DNA of 64,000 bases, from NCBI RefSeq assembly GCF_022968395.1, contig NZ_JALJQZ010000019.1, forward strand, positions 20,268-84,267, given 5' to 3'. The translations under genes and the position numbers were made by a program. Source of the DNA: Affinirhizobium lemnae (GTDB lineage Bacteria > Pseudomonadota > Alphaproteobacteria > Rhizobiales > Rhizobiaceae). Under the pieces are notes generated by a model. It did not search any database, had not been told where the DNA came from, and saw nothing but the letters and a program-made list of their open reading frames with translations. Of this stretch, positions 9,242 to 17,288 are shown piece by piece; within the stretch, counting starts at the first letter, position 1; each line of letters opens with the position of its first letter.

Positions 9242-9337
9242 GTTCGTCTCTTCTCCCGGCTCTCTGGCCTCTTTGTCGTAATGGCGCAGATTTTCCCCTC
9301 GCAGATCTGTTTGCAAGGACGATTTATGCAAAATCCG

Positions 9338-10345
9338 TCACACGCTGATCATTGCCTTCACAACACCCGCAGCAGGGTCGGTCAGGCCACCGAAAAGCTG
9401 CGGTACGTCCGAGAGGTTCATGCGATGGGTGATCAGCGCATCCGGCACTTCGCCTGCACGCATGGCGGCCATCACATATTCGAAGTCTGAAATCGTGGCG
9501 TTGCGGCTGCCGAGCAGTGTCGTTTCGCGCTTGTGGAATTCAGGATCGTTGAAGGTAATGTCGGACGCCACGATGGAAACCAGAACATAGGTCCCCGCAT
9601 GGGCGACGAAGCCGAAGCCGCGCTCGATGGCCTTCGGGTTGCCGGTCGCATCGAACACGGCTTCGAAGAAATTGCCGTCGGTAATGTGTGAAAGCTCTTC
9701 CCGATCGCCCTCGCCAAGCTTAACCAGCGAGGTGATGCCGAGGTGATCGCGCGCGAAATCCAGCCGATCCTGGCGGCTGTCGATCAGCGTCACATCCGAA
9801 CCCTCCAGCTTTGCAAACAGAGCGACGGCGAGACCGATCGGGCCCGCGCCCGCGATCAGCACCTTCTCGCCGCCACGAAGACCGGCACGGCGAACCGCAT
9901 GCGCACCGATGGCCAGAAACTCCACCATGGCGGCCTGATCCAGCGTCAGGCCATCGGCCTTGATCAGGAATTCTTCCGGCAGGCAGAGATACTCCGTCAT
10001 CCCGCCATCCCGATGAACGCCCAGCACGCCGATATTGCGGCAGCAATTGGTGCGCCCCTTGCGGCAGGCATCACAGGTTCCGCAGGAGATGTAGGGGATT
10101 ATCGATACCGTATCGCCGGTCTCGAAGCGGCTCCCCTCTGCCGGTTCCACAATCGTTGCCGCCAGTTCGTGACCCATCACGCGCGGATAGGAGAGATAGG
10201 GCTGATTGCCGGTAAAGATGTGCAGATCGGTGCCGCATACGCCGACGCGACGAATGCGCACCAGCGCCTCGCCCGCAGCGGGAACGGGCTTGTCCCGTTC
10301 GATGGCGGACAGGCTTCCGGGGGTATCGCAGACGATGGTCAGCAT
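9338..10345 (-). CDS. Zinc-dependent alcohol dehydrogenase (L-galactonate/sorbitol dehydrogenase-like)
   Basis: A 335-residue medium-chain dehydrogenase. It shows the catalytic zinc motif GVCGTDLHIF and GHE, a structural zinc cluster CGTCDACRKGRTNCC, and the Rossmann motif AGAGPIGLA. The size and PYLSYPRVMGHE segment resemble the L-galactonate 5-dehydrogenase (LgoD/YjjN) branch. It lies inside the fucose-type operon, four bases after the lactonase gene, but the core pathway does not need it. It may handle a related sugar acid such as L-galactonate; the substrate is not decided by the sequence. Confidence 0.75.
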   Translation of the reverse strand: MLTIVCDTPGSLSAIERDKPVPAAGEALVRIRRVGVCGTDLHIFTGNQPYLSYPRVMGHELAATIVEPAEGSRFETGDTVSIIPYISCGTCDACRKGRTNCCRNIGVLGVHRDGGMTEYLCLPEEFLIKADGLTLDQAAMVEFLAIGAHAVRRAGLRGGEKVLIAGAGPIGLAVALFAKLEGSDVTLIDSRQDRLDFARDHLGITSLVKLGEGDREELSHITDGNFFEAVFDATGNPKAIERGFGFVAHAGTYVLVSIVASDITFNDPEFHKRETTLLGSRNATISDFEYVMAAMRAGEVPDALITHRMNLSDVPQLFGGLTDPAAGVVKAMISV

Positions 10346-10349
10346 GGTC

Positions 10350-11171
10350 TTATCCGTTCAGTCGATAGAAGGTGGAAGCATTGCCGCCAAAGACGGCCTG
10401 ATGGTGGTCTGTGGGAACGATTTCGCGGCACTGATCATGCCAGCCTTGATAGTCGCCTGCCAGACGCAAGACCGGCCAGTCACTTCCCCAGAGGGTGCGC
10501 TCAGGTCCAAAGAGATCGAGAATGGTTTCCGCATAGGGCCGGATTGCCTGGGGCTTCTGGTCGCCTGCTTCCGTCAGCAAGCCGGACAGCTTGCAGGAGA
10601 CGTTCGGAAGCTGGCTCAATGCCTCCATACCCTTGCGCCACAGGCTAATCTTGCCATCTGCGATATAGGCCTTGGCGCCATGGTCGATGACGATGCGAAG
10701 TTGCGAATGCTGTTTTGCAAATTCGTGGAAATGCGGCAGATGCGGCGGCAGGATGAGCGCATCAAAGGCGAGATCATGCTCGATCATGGTCTTTATTGCG
10801 GGTTCGACAGCAGAATCGCAGATCCATCTCAGATCGCTGATGCCCTGCAACATGGGGCGCAGGCCTTTGAGCTTCGGATGCTTTGCAAACTTGCGAACGC
10901 GCTCTGCCGCATCCGGTGCTTTCAGATCAGTCCAGCCAACGACGCCCTTGATGAAGGCATGGTGATCCGCCAGATCCAGCATGTAGACCGTATCGTCTTC
11001 GCTCTCACGCGTCTGGACCAGTATCGTGCCATCCGCTTGGGCCGATTTCAGCAGCGGCTCGAGATCTGACGGTTCGAAATCGCGGAAGATTGGTTCCAGA
11101 TCCGGCGTTGGCCATTCGCCAACGCGGTCTGCCATTCGCCAAAAGTGCTGGTGCGCGTCAATCACCGGCAT
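10350..11171 (-). CDS. Amidohydrolase-family lactonase, probable L-fucono-1,5-lactonase
   Basis: A 273-residue amidohydrolase with the N-terminal metal motif VIDAHQHFW, MLQGISD, a mid-protein VIDHGAK and a C-terminal LWGSDWPVL. This set is shared with L-fuconolactone hydrolases, which open the lactone made by the sugar dehydrogenase encoded immediately upstream. I chose ATG 11171, four bases after the stop of that gene with GGAG nine bases ahead; ATG 11186 inside the upstream gene is a weaker alternative. Confidence 0.8.
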   Translation of the reverse strand: MPVIDAHQHFWRMADRVGEWPTPDLEPIFRDFEPSDLEPLLKSAQADGTILVQTRESEDDTVYMLDLADHHAFIKGVVGWTDLKAPDAAERVRKFAKHPKLKGLRPMLQGISDLRWICDSAVEPAIKTMIEHDLAFDALILPPHLPHFHEFAKQHSQLRIVIDHGAKAYIADGKISLWRKGMEALSQLPNVSCKLSGLLTEAGDQKPQAIRPYAETILDLFGPERTLWGSDWPVLRLAGDYQGWHDQCREIVPTDHHQAVFGGNASTFYRLNG

Positions 11172-11175
11172 GTGC

Positions 11176-12189
11176 TCAGGCTCCATCACCCGGAACCGGA
11201 GCGCCCTCGGCGATCAGGCCGCGCTTCTTGAGGTTGGACCAGAAGGAGGCCGGGATGTCTTCCGCGAACCAGGCGGCGTTGGCCTTCAACTGTTCGCCAT
11301 TGCGCGCACCGGAAACAATGGTGAGGGAGGCCGGATGGGCCAGCGGAAACTGCAGGGCTGCGGCCTGCATGGTCACGCCTTCTTCCTCGCAGGCGGCCTG
11401 TAGCGAATCCACCCGCGCCAGCAACTCAGGCGGTGCGTCCGTATAATTGAATTTCCTGTTGCCAGCCAGAATGCCGGAATTGAAGGCACCGGCGATCACG
11501 ATGCCGACGCCTTTTTTGGCGCAGTCATCCATGAAGGAAAGGCTTTGTTGTTCCAGCAGCGTGTATCTTCCCGCCAGCATGCAGATGTCGATGTCGGCCA
11601 CCTGCATGGCATCGCGAATGATCTCCCATTCGTTGACACCAAGGCCAATCGCGCGGGTTGAGCCTTCCTCGCGCAGCTTGCCAAGCGCACGGAAGCCGCC
11701 GCCTTCGGTCAACTGGCTCCAGTAATGCTCGTGTTGCTCGCCATGGGTCACGGTGCCGATGTCGTGCACATAGAGAATGTCGGGCTTGAGAATGCCCAGC
11801 CGCTGCTGGCTTGCCTCGAAGGAGCGCATGACGCCGTCATAGTTGTAGTCGAACACCGGGCGAAACGGCAGCGGTTCTGCATAGCCCTGTTCTTCCGGGC
11901 CGACGCTCTCGTCCGGTACCATCACACGCCCCACCTTGGTGCTCACGACATAATCTTCGCGCGGAAGATCAGTCAGCATCGTTCCGAGCCGTCGTTCGGA
12001 ACGGGTGAAGCCGTAAAACGGGGCCGTATCGAAGTAGCGCAGCCCTGCATCCCAGGATGCCGTGAAGGCGCTCTTGGATTCGTCATAGGATGTCACACGG
12101 TAGAGATTGCCCATCTGGGCACAGCCGAGGCCCATGCCAGTCAGGCTGACACCGGTACGTGCATGAATGTGTCGATCGGTAATGTTCAT
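11176..12189 (-). CDS. Aldo/keto reductase, probable L-fucose dehydrogenase
   Basis: A 337-residue aldo/keto reductase with the catalytic series Asp/Tyr in RYFDTAPFYG, Lys in VVSTKVGRV and His in LYVHDIGT. The GVSLTGMGLGCAQMGN start is like pyridoxal 4-dehydrogenase and D-threo-aldose/L-fucose dehydrogenases. As first gene of an operon that also encodes a lactonase, dehydratase, SDR and FAH hydrolase, it probably oxidises L-fucose or a related aldose at C1. The start MNITDR at 12189 has GGAGG about ten bases ahead. Confidence 0.8.
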   Translation of the reverse strand: MNITDRHIHARTGVSLTGMGLGCAQMGNLYRVTSYDESKSAFTASWDAGLRYFDTAPFYGFTRSERRLGTMLTDLPREDYVVSTKVGRVMVPDESVGPEEQGYAEPLPFRPVFDYNYDGVMRSFEASQQRLGILKPDILYVHDIGTVTHGEQHEHYWSQLTEGGGFRALGKLREEGSTRAIGLGVNEWEIIRDAMQVADIDICMLAGRYTLLEQQSLSFMDDCAKKGVGIVIAGAFNSGILAGNRKFNYTDAPPELLARVDSLQAACEEEGVTMQAAALQFPLAHPASLTIVSGARNGEQLKANAAWFAEDIPASFWSNLKKRGLIAEGAPVPGDGA

Positions 12190-12407
12190 CCGAGGTCTTC
12201 CTCCGGCCCGACATGTCACATTTGCCAGGCATTCTCCCTTGGAGGCTAGTGGTACGCGCGCTGATGAAACTGGTCAAGCCAATTTCGAAAAGCCTTCGGT
12301 TACCACATGCAGGTTTGATGATAGATCTTGTAATTCAATGCATCTATGCCGGTCTTGCCAGTTTATTTTTCCATGCCTATGGTAAGGCCAAATCATCGAG
12401 AGCCGTC
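12190..12407. promoter_or_regulatory. Divergent promoter region of fucose operon and its GntR regulator
   Basis: The only space between the minus-strand operon start (12189) and the regulator start (12408). It contains an imperfect dyad CTGGTCAAGCCAAT near 12270-12285 that loosely recalls the TGGT-N-ACCA pattern of FadR-type operators, but the match is weak. No coding signal seen. Confidence 0.5.
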
Positions 12408-13100
12408 ATGAACAGTATCCGGCCCGTCGAGCGACGGCTTTACCAGCAGGTGGCGGACCAGATCCGCGCCTTGATCCAGACGGGGCATTTCCGGCTGGGG
12501 CAGCGCTTGCCTGCGGAGCGGGAACTCGCCCAGCAGCTGGGGGTTTCACGGCCGTCTCTTCGCGAGGCCCTGATTGCGCTTGAGATCGAAGGTGCCGTCG
12601 AGATCCGCATGGGGTCCGGCATCTATGTCAGCTCCAGCACCGAGCGGCGCAGCGTTTCAAGCTCCATCGGTGAAAGCCCGGTCGAGTTGATGGAGGCCCG
12701 GGCCATGGTCGAGAGCACGATCATTGTACAGGCCTGCGCCCGAATAACACTGGAGGGTTTGAAATCCGTTCGCCAGATTCTTGAAAGCATGCGCACCGAT
12801 GTTGCCGAGGGGCGCAAGCCCGTTGAACTGGACCGTCAATTTCACCTTACTATCGCGCAGCAGGCTGGAAACGGTGTTTTGACGCGACTTGTCGGTGATC
12901 TCTTCGATGAGCGGCATAGCCCACTGGCAACACAATTGCGCGAGCATTTTGAGACGCCGGACATCTGGAGTCTGGCTCTTTCCGAGCACGAGGCGATTTT
13001 TGCCGCGCTCGAAGCTCGCGATCCTCTTCTGGCCCAGGTAGCCATGCACCGTCATCTGGAACAATCCAAACGCCGCTGGCTCGACAGTGAACCGCGTTAG
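12408..13100 (+). CDS. GntR/FadR-family transcriptional regulator
   Basis: A 230-residue regulator. The N-terminal winged helix-turn-helix (LYQQVADQIRALIQTG, LPAERELAQQLGVSRPSLRE, VEIRMGSGIYV) is followed by an all-helical FCD effector domain with LMEARAMVES, RQFHLTIAQQAGN and HEAIFAALEARD. FCD proteins often sense sugar acids. It is transcribed away from the fucose-type operon, so it most likely represses that operon and possibly the UxaA-family gene behind it. I chose ATG 12408 because the HTH starts 12 residues later; the frame is open further upstream but reads into the promoter region. Confidence 0.85.
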   Translation: MNSIRPVERRLYQQVADQIRALIQTGHFRLGQRLPAERELAQQLGVSRPSLREALIALEIEGAVEIRMGSGIYVSSSTERRSVSSSIGESPVELMEARAMVESTIIVQACARITLEGLKSVRQILESMRTDVAEGRKPVELDRQFHLTIAQQAGNGVLTRLVGDLFDERHSPLATQLREHFETPDIWSLALSEHEAIFAALEARDPLLAQVAMHRHLEQSKRRWLDSEPR

Positions 13101-13113
13101 CCGATTTCTTCAA

Positions 13114-13160
13114 CGCATTTCCGGACGCAAAACCGCTCGACACTTTTGCTGGAAATGCTC
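13114..13160. repeat. Palindromic intergenic repeat, copy A
   Basis: GCATTTCCGGACGCAAAACC (13115-13134) and the CACTTTTGCTGGAAATGC segment up to 13158 form a dyad with GCATTTCC/GGAAATGC ends. The same words recur at 43221-43266 and 44171-44280. It lies between the GntR gene and the dehydratase gene, shortly before the latter's ribosome-binding site. Confidence 0.75.
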
Positions 13161-13196
13161 GCTGAACCAAGGACCTCCGGGGAGGAGGAAGACATC

Positions 13197-14729
13197 ATGA
13201 GTGATACTGTTTCGCCTACCATTCTGCTCAACGAAATCGATGATGTGGCTGTGGCCCGCCGCGCCATTCCCGCCGGACAACCGACCGGTTATCGTGATCT
13301 CAATGCTCGCGAACTGATTGCTCGCGGCCACAAGGTCGCCATTCGCGCTATTCCTTCGGGTCATGAAGTGCGCAAATACGGCCAGATCATTGGTCTCGCC
13401 ACGCAGGATATCGAGGCCGGTTCGCATGTGCATCTGCACAATCTCGCCATGTTGCCCTCAGAGCACGAGCATCAATTCTGTGTCGATATCGAGGAAAAGG
13501 GCATGGTGCCGCTGGAAGAGCGCCGCACCTTCATGGGTTATGATCGTGGCATCGGCGGTGCCGGTACACGGAACTACATCGGCATCATCTCGTCGGTGAA
13601 CTGTTCCGCCACTGTCTCTCGCTATATCGCCGATTACTTCAATCGCATGGGAGGGCTGGAAGGCTTCGAGAATGTTGATGGTGTCGTGGCGCTGACGCAT
13701 GGCGGCGGCTGCGCGCTGAACAACAAGTCGGAAGGGTATCGCCTGCTTATCCGCACCATTCAGGGCTATGCGCGCCACCCCAATTTCGGCGGCATCCTGA
13801 TGATCGGTCTCGGCTGCGAGACCAATCAGATCGCGCCGATCCTCGAACACTACAAAATGGAGGAGGGGGATCGTCTGCGGACGATGACGATCCAGCAATA
13901 TGGCGGCACGAAGAAGACCATCGATGCGGCCATTGCGATGATCAAGGAAATGCTTCCATCGGTGAATGCCGCGCAACGCACGCCGCAGCCGCTTTCCAAG
14001 CTGAAGCTGGCGCTGGAATGCGGTGGCTCTGATGGCTATTCCGGCATTTCGGCCAATCCGGCGTTGGGTTATGCTTCGGATCTCATCGTGCGCCATGGCG
14101 GTACGACGGTTCTGTCCGAAACACCGGAGATTTATGGCGCCGAGCATCTTTTGACTCGGCGTGCGGTGACCGCCGCTGTTGCGCAAAAGCTTCTGGACCG
14201 GATTGACTGGTGGCGGGATTACACAGCCCGCAACGGTGATGAGCTGAACAACAATCCATCCCATGGCAACAAGCTCGGAGGCCTGACCACCATTCTGGAA
14301 AAGTCGCTCGGTGCCGTTGCCAAGGGTGGCTCCATGCCGCTCAAAGCCGTCTACGAATTTGCAGAAACTATCACCCAAACCGGCTTCGTCTTCATGGATA
14401 CGCCCGGTTACGATCCGGTTGCTGTGACCGGACAGGTGGCAGGCGGCTGCAATGTCATCTGTTTCACCACTGGCCGCGGCTCGGTTTCCGGTTTCAAGCC
14501 TTCGCCTTGCATCAAGATCGCAACCAATACCGACATGTATGAGCACATGAAGGAGGACATGGATCTGAACTGCGGCGGTATCGTCACGGGTGACGAAACG
14601 ATCGAGCAATCCGGAGAGCGTATCTTCGAACATGTTCTTGCCGTCGCATCTGGCCAGAAGACACTCAGCGAGATCTACGACTACGGCGACAATGAATTCG
14701 TGCCGTGGCAGGTCGGAGCCGTTACCTGA
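13197..14729 (+). CDS. UxaA-family altronate/galactarate dehydratase
   Basis: A 510-residue full-length fusion of an N-terminal SAF domain (about residues 1-95, DDVAVARRAIPAGQ to NLAMLPSEH) and the altronate dehydratase core. Core features are GIGGAGTRNYIGIISSVNCS, VVALTHGGGCALNN, GLGCETNQI, ECGGSDGYSGISANPA and FTTGRGSVSG. The family dehydrates aldonates such as D-altronate to 2-keto-3-deoxy sugar acids in an iron-dependent reaction. It follows the GntR gene by 96 bases. The exact substrate is open. ATG 13197 is fixed by a strong GGAGGAGGAA. Confidence 0.85.
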   Translation: MSDTVSPTILLNEIDDVAVARRAIPAGQPTGYRDLNARELIARGHKVAIRAIPSGHEVRKYGQIIGLATQDIEAGSHVHLHNLAMLPSEHEHQFCVDIEEKGMVPLEERRTFMGYDRGIGGAGTRNYIGIISSVNCSATVSRYIADYFNRMGGLEGFENVDGVVALTHGGGCALNNKSEGYRLLIRTIQGYARHPNFGGILMIGLGCETNQIAPILEHYKMEEGDRLRTMTIQQYGGTKKTIDAAIAMIKEMLPSVNAAQRTPQPLSKLKLALECGGSDGYSGISANPALGYASDLIVRHGGTTVLSETPEIYGAEHLLTRRAVTAAVAQKLLDRIDWWRDYTARNGDELNNNPSHGNKLGGLTTILEKSLGAVAKGGSMPLKAVYEFAETITQTGFVFMDTPGYDPVAVTGQVAGGCNVICFTTGRGSVSGFKPSPCIKIATNTDMYEHMKEDMDLNCGGIVTGDETIEQSGERIFEHVLAVASGQKTLSEIYDYGDNEFVPWQVGAVT

Positions 14730-14831
14730 TCGGTCACTAATATATTGGCGATCACTGTTGCAAACGCCCTTGGTGCTTCCCACTTCTCTGGTCGCGGTCA
14801 TAGGACCGCGGACGTTCTGGAGGCATGAAAA

Positions 14832-15278
14832 ATGGCAGGTGCAGGCGCAAAGGCTCAATTCGGGTTTTCTTCTCGAAATTCTCGTCGGGCTCATGCTACG
14901 GGCGCACTGGACGCAGAAAAACTGCGCCGGATCGGGCGGCTTGTGCGTCTTGCCCGTGTCATGGATTCCGCTGTCCGCATTCCAGGAATTGGACTTCGGT
15001 TAGGCGCGGATTCCCTTCTGGGCCTGCTGCCTGTTGTGGGTGACGCCACTGGTGCGCTTATCGGTGGCTTTATCATCAATGAGGCGAGACGACTGGGCAT
15101 GCCACAGAACAAGCTTTTGCAAATGGCTGGCAACATCGGTGTCGATGCAGTACTCGGCAGCGTGCCGTTGCTGGGCGATGTCTTTGACGTCTACTTCAAG
15201 TCCCACCGCCGCAACGTGCAGATGATCCTCGATCACTTCGGTGTTAGCCGGGAGCAAGCTTTGAGAGCATCCCGCTGA
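14832..15278 (+). CDS. DUF4112 family membrane-associated protein
   Basis: A 148-residue protein with the DUF4112 pattern: RLARVMDSAVRIPGIGLRLG, then DSLLGLLPVVGDATGALIGG, and a second hydrophobic repeat SVPLLGDVFDVYFKSHRRN. The two 'GLLPVVGD/SVPLLGD' motifs look like paired membrane-inserting helices. No function is established for the family. Its stop TGA directly abuts the stop of the convergent small gene (TGATCA at 15276-15281). Confidence 0.8.
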   Translation: MAGAGAKAQFGFSSRNSRRAHATGALDAEKLRRIGRLVRLARVMDSAVRIPGIGLRLGADSLLGLLPVVGDATGALIGGFIINEARRLGMPQNKLLQMAGNIGVDAVLGSVPLLGDVFDVYFKSHRRNVQMILDHFGVSREQALRASR

Positions 15279-15452
15279 TCAGTTGGACGTCAGTGCCCCA
15301 TAGAGCACGATAAAAATGTAGAGGCTGAAGGCGCCGAGCGCGTAGATAACAAAAAAGGTCACGATGTTGCGTCCGGCACGCTGTTTCCGAACTGCTGTCG
15401 GGCGGCTGTCTTCCGGGCTTGTGATGGGATCATTCTGGGGTTTGATGCTCAT
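15279..15452 (-). CDS. Small single-pass membrane protein at the end of the cyo operon
   Basis: A 57-residue protein with a polar N-terminus rich in Pro/Ser/Arg and one C-terminal transmembrane helix (NIVTFFVIYALGAFSLYIFIVLYGAL). It lies 50 bases after surf1 on the same strand, with AGGAG 11 bases before ATG 15452. Position and topology suggest a small oxidase subunit or assembly protein. I do not recognise the family. Confidence 0.65.
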   Translation of the reverse strand: MSIKPQNDPITSPEDSRPTAVRKQRAGRNIVTFFVIYALGAFSLYIFIVLYGALTSN

Positions 15453-15502
15453 TATCTTGCTTGCTCCTTTGGCAAGGCCAACAAAGCAAACGGAATGAAG
15501 TT

Positions 15503-16228
15503 TCAGCTGACCATCTTTTTGCGTTTCAGTAGAAAATAGACCGCACCTGCGGACATGGCTGCAAGGCTGTACCAGGTCAGTGCATAGACCAGATGGCTGT
15601 TGCGGAATTTCACAATGGTCATCCCGCCCACCGGAAAGCCACCCGGGTTGGGTGTCGCATCCGTATCGATGAAATAGGGAGCGACATTGGTGAGGCTGCG
15701 TGCCTTCGCGATCGCCTCCACGTCGCGGGAGTACCACCGGTCGGCTGACGGATCATTAGTGCGCAGAAAACCGCCTTTCGGCTCACTTATCCGCAAGAGG
15801 CCCGTTATGGTAACGGGGTCTGTATATTGAGCTTCCTTGCGGACAGCAGGATCCCGCTTTTCTTTTGGCACGAAGCCGCGATTGATGAGGATGATCCCCT
15901 GATCCGCCGTCTGAAGTGGTGTGACCACCCAGAAGCCGGGGCCAAGTTCCGTGACAGCCTGGACGAGCGCCTCCTTGTCGTTCAACAGGCGGCCAGTCGC
16001 GGTCACACGCTTGTATTCGTCATTCGCCGTGCTGACATTGGTTGATGGGGGAGGGGCGGGAACCGGTTCTGCATGGATACGGGAATCGACGCGGGCGATC
16101 AGATCCAGTTTCCAGAACAGACGTTGCACCTGCCAGGTGCCAAGACCCAGAAAAACAAGAACGAGGCCCGCCATGATGGCCGCAAAAGCTGTATGGCGTT
16201 TTGCGGTTGTGTGGCGAGCCTCGATCAT
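15503..16228 (-). CDS. SURF1 family cytochrome oxidase assembly protein
   Basis: A 241-residue protein with the SURF1 layout: an N-terminal helix ending FLGLGTWQVQR, a long periplasmic domain with GPGFWVVTPLQTADQGIILINRGFVP and a C-terminal helix after NSHLVYALTWYSLA. SURF1 helps insert heme into heme-copper oxidases; copies linked to cyo operons serve the quinol oxidase. It follows cyoD by 30 bases. ATG 16228 has AGAAGAG eight bases ahead; GTG 16237 is an alternative. Confidence 0.9.
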   Translation of the reverse strand: MIEARHTTAKRHTAFAAIMAGLVLVFLGLGTWQVQRLFWKLDLIARVDSRIHAEPVPAPPPSTNVSTANDEYKRVTATGRLLNDKEALVQAVTELGPGFWVVTPLQTADQGIILINRGFVPKEKRDPAVRKEAQYTDPVTITGLLRISEPKGGFLRTNDPSADRWYSRDVEAIAKARSLTNVAPYFIDTDATPNPGGFPVGGMTIVKFRNSHLVYALTWYSLAAMSAGAVYFLLKRKKMVS

Positions 16229-16258
16229 GATTTTCACTCTTCTGTAAAAACCTGCCCG

Positions 16259-16666
16259 TCAGGGCATGTTCTTCATCATTTCGGGGCTCATCGGCATCAT
16301 GTTCGTGTTCAGGTGGTGCATGACCCACATGGAGCCCGCCAGCATGATGACCACGATGATGATTGTGAATATCATCGCCAGCATGGTCCACCCGCCTTCC
16401 GACCTGGTGTTCATATGCAGGAAGTAGATCATGTGGACGACCATCTGGATGCCGCCGAAAATGATGATGATGCCAACGGTGAGCGCGCGGCTCTCCAATA
16501 CGTCACCCATGACCAACCAGAACGGAATGGCAGTCAGGATGACAGACAGGATGAAGCCGGTCATGTAGCTCTTGAAGCTGCCGTGGGCCGCCTCGTGACC
16601 CTGGCTGTGAGCATGATGCGTATTGTGGGCGCTCTCATGCGCCGGTGCGTGAGGGTGCGAACTCAT
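16259..16666 (-). CDS. cyoD: Cytochrome bo3 quinol oxidase subunit IV (CyoD)
   Basis: A 135-residue protein with a His/Ala-rich N-terminus and three membrane helices ([57 protein letters not shown]). The VHMIYFLHM segment is typical of CyoD, which assists assembly of the CuB site. Its start overlaps the cyoC stop by ATGA. Confidence 0.93.
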   Translation of the reverse strand: MSSHPHAPAHESAHNTHHAHSQGHEAAHGSFKSYMTGFILSVILTAIPFWLVMGDVLESRALTVGIIIIFGGIQMVVHMIYFLHMNTRSEGGWTMLAMIFTIIIVVIMLAGSMWVMHHLNTNMMPMSPEMMKNMP

Positions 16667-17283
16667 CCGAGCACTCCTACCAGATAAACGAGGGAGAAGA
16701 CGCCGATCCAAATCACGTCGAGGAAGTGCCAGAACATGGAAAGGCACATCAGTCGGCGGCGATTGTCTTCGATCAGGCCATACTTTGCAACCTGTACCAT
16801 CAGCGTTACAAGCCAGATGCAGCCGAAGGTAACGTGAAGACCGTGGGTTCCGACCAGCGCGAAAAACGCCGACAGGAATGCAGAACGCTGCGGCGTCGCG
16901 CCCTCTTGGATCAGGTGGTGGAATTCATAAAGCTCGATTGCAAGGAAGGCGAGGCCGAAGAGACCGGTGATGCCCAGCCACATCAAGGTGCCGCTCTTAT
17001 CACTCTTTTCCATCCGCAACATGGCAAAGCCATAGGTGATGGAGGAGAAGAGCAGCATGGCGGTGTTGATCGCCACAAGCTTGAGATCAAAAAGATCGGC
17101 TGGCGATGGCCCGGCCGCATAGTTGCGGCCGAGGACTGCGTAGGTTGCAAAGAGCACTGCGAACATCAGGCAGTCGCTCATCAGGTAGATCCAGAAGCCC
17201 AGATTGGTGCTGTTTTCCGGATGATGTTCTTCCGTCAGGTAAAAGACGGGTTTTTCGGACGTCGCCGCTTGTGTGTTGCTCAT
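16663..17283 (-). CDS. cyoC: Cytochrome bo3 quinol oxidase subunit III (CyoC)
   Basis: A 206-residue heme-copper oxidase subunit III with five predicted helices, the [16 protein letters not shown] start, and [14 protein letters not shown] plus [14 protein letters not shown] near the end, all standard for CyoC. It starts a few bases after cyoB and overlaps cyoD. ATG 17283 chosen; the frame also allows an upstream codon at 17292. Confidence 0.95.
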   Translation of the reverse strand: MSNTQAATSEKPVFYLTEEHHPENSTNLGFWIYLMSDCLMFAVLFATYAVLGRNYAAGPSPADLFDLKLVAINTAMLLFSSITYGFAMLRMEKSDKSGTLMWLGITGLFGLAFLAIELYEFHHLIQEGATPQRSAFLSAFFALVGTHGLHVTFGCIWLVTLMVQVAKYGLIEDNRRRLMCLSMFWHFLDVIWIGVFSLVYLVGVLG

Positions 17284-17288
17284 GATGA

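Noticed and set aside
12268..12290. FadR-type operator in the fucose divergent region
   Set aside because: TGGTCAAGCCA is only a loose match with unequal arms; kept as a remark and not as a site.
13458..14894. Minus-strand open frame of 478 codons opposite the UxaA-family gene
   Set aside because: No known domain; the plus strand has clear motifs and a strong ribosome-binding site.
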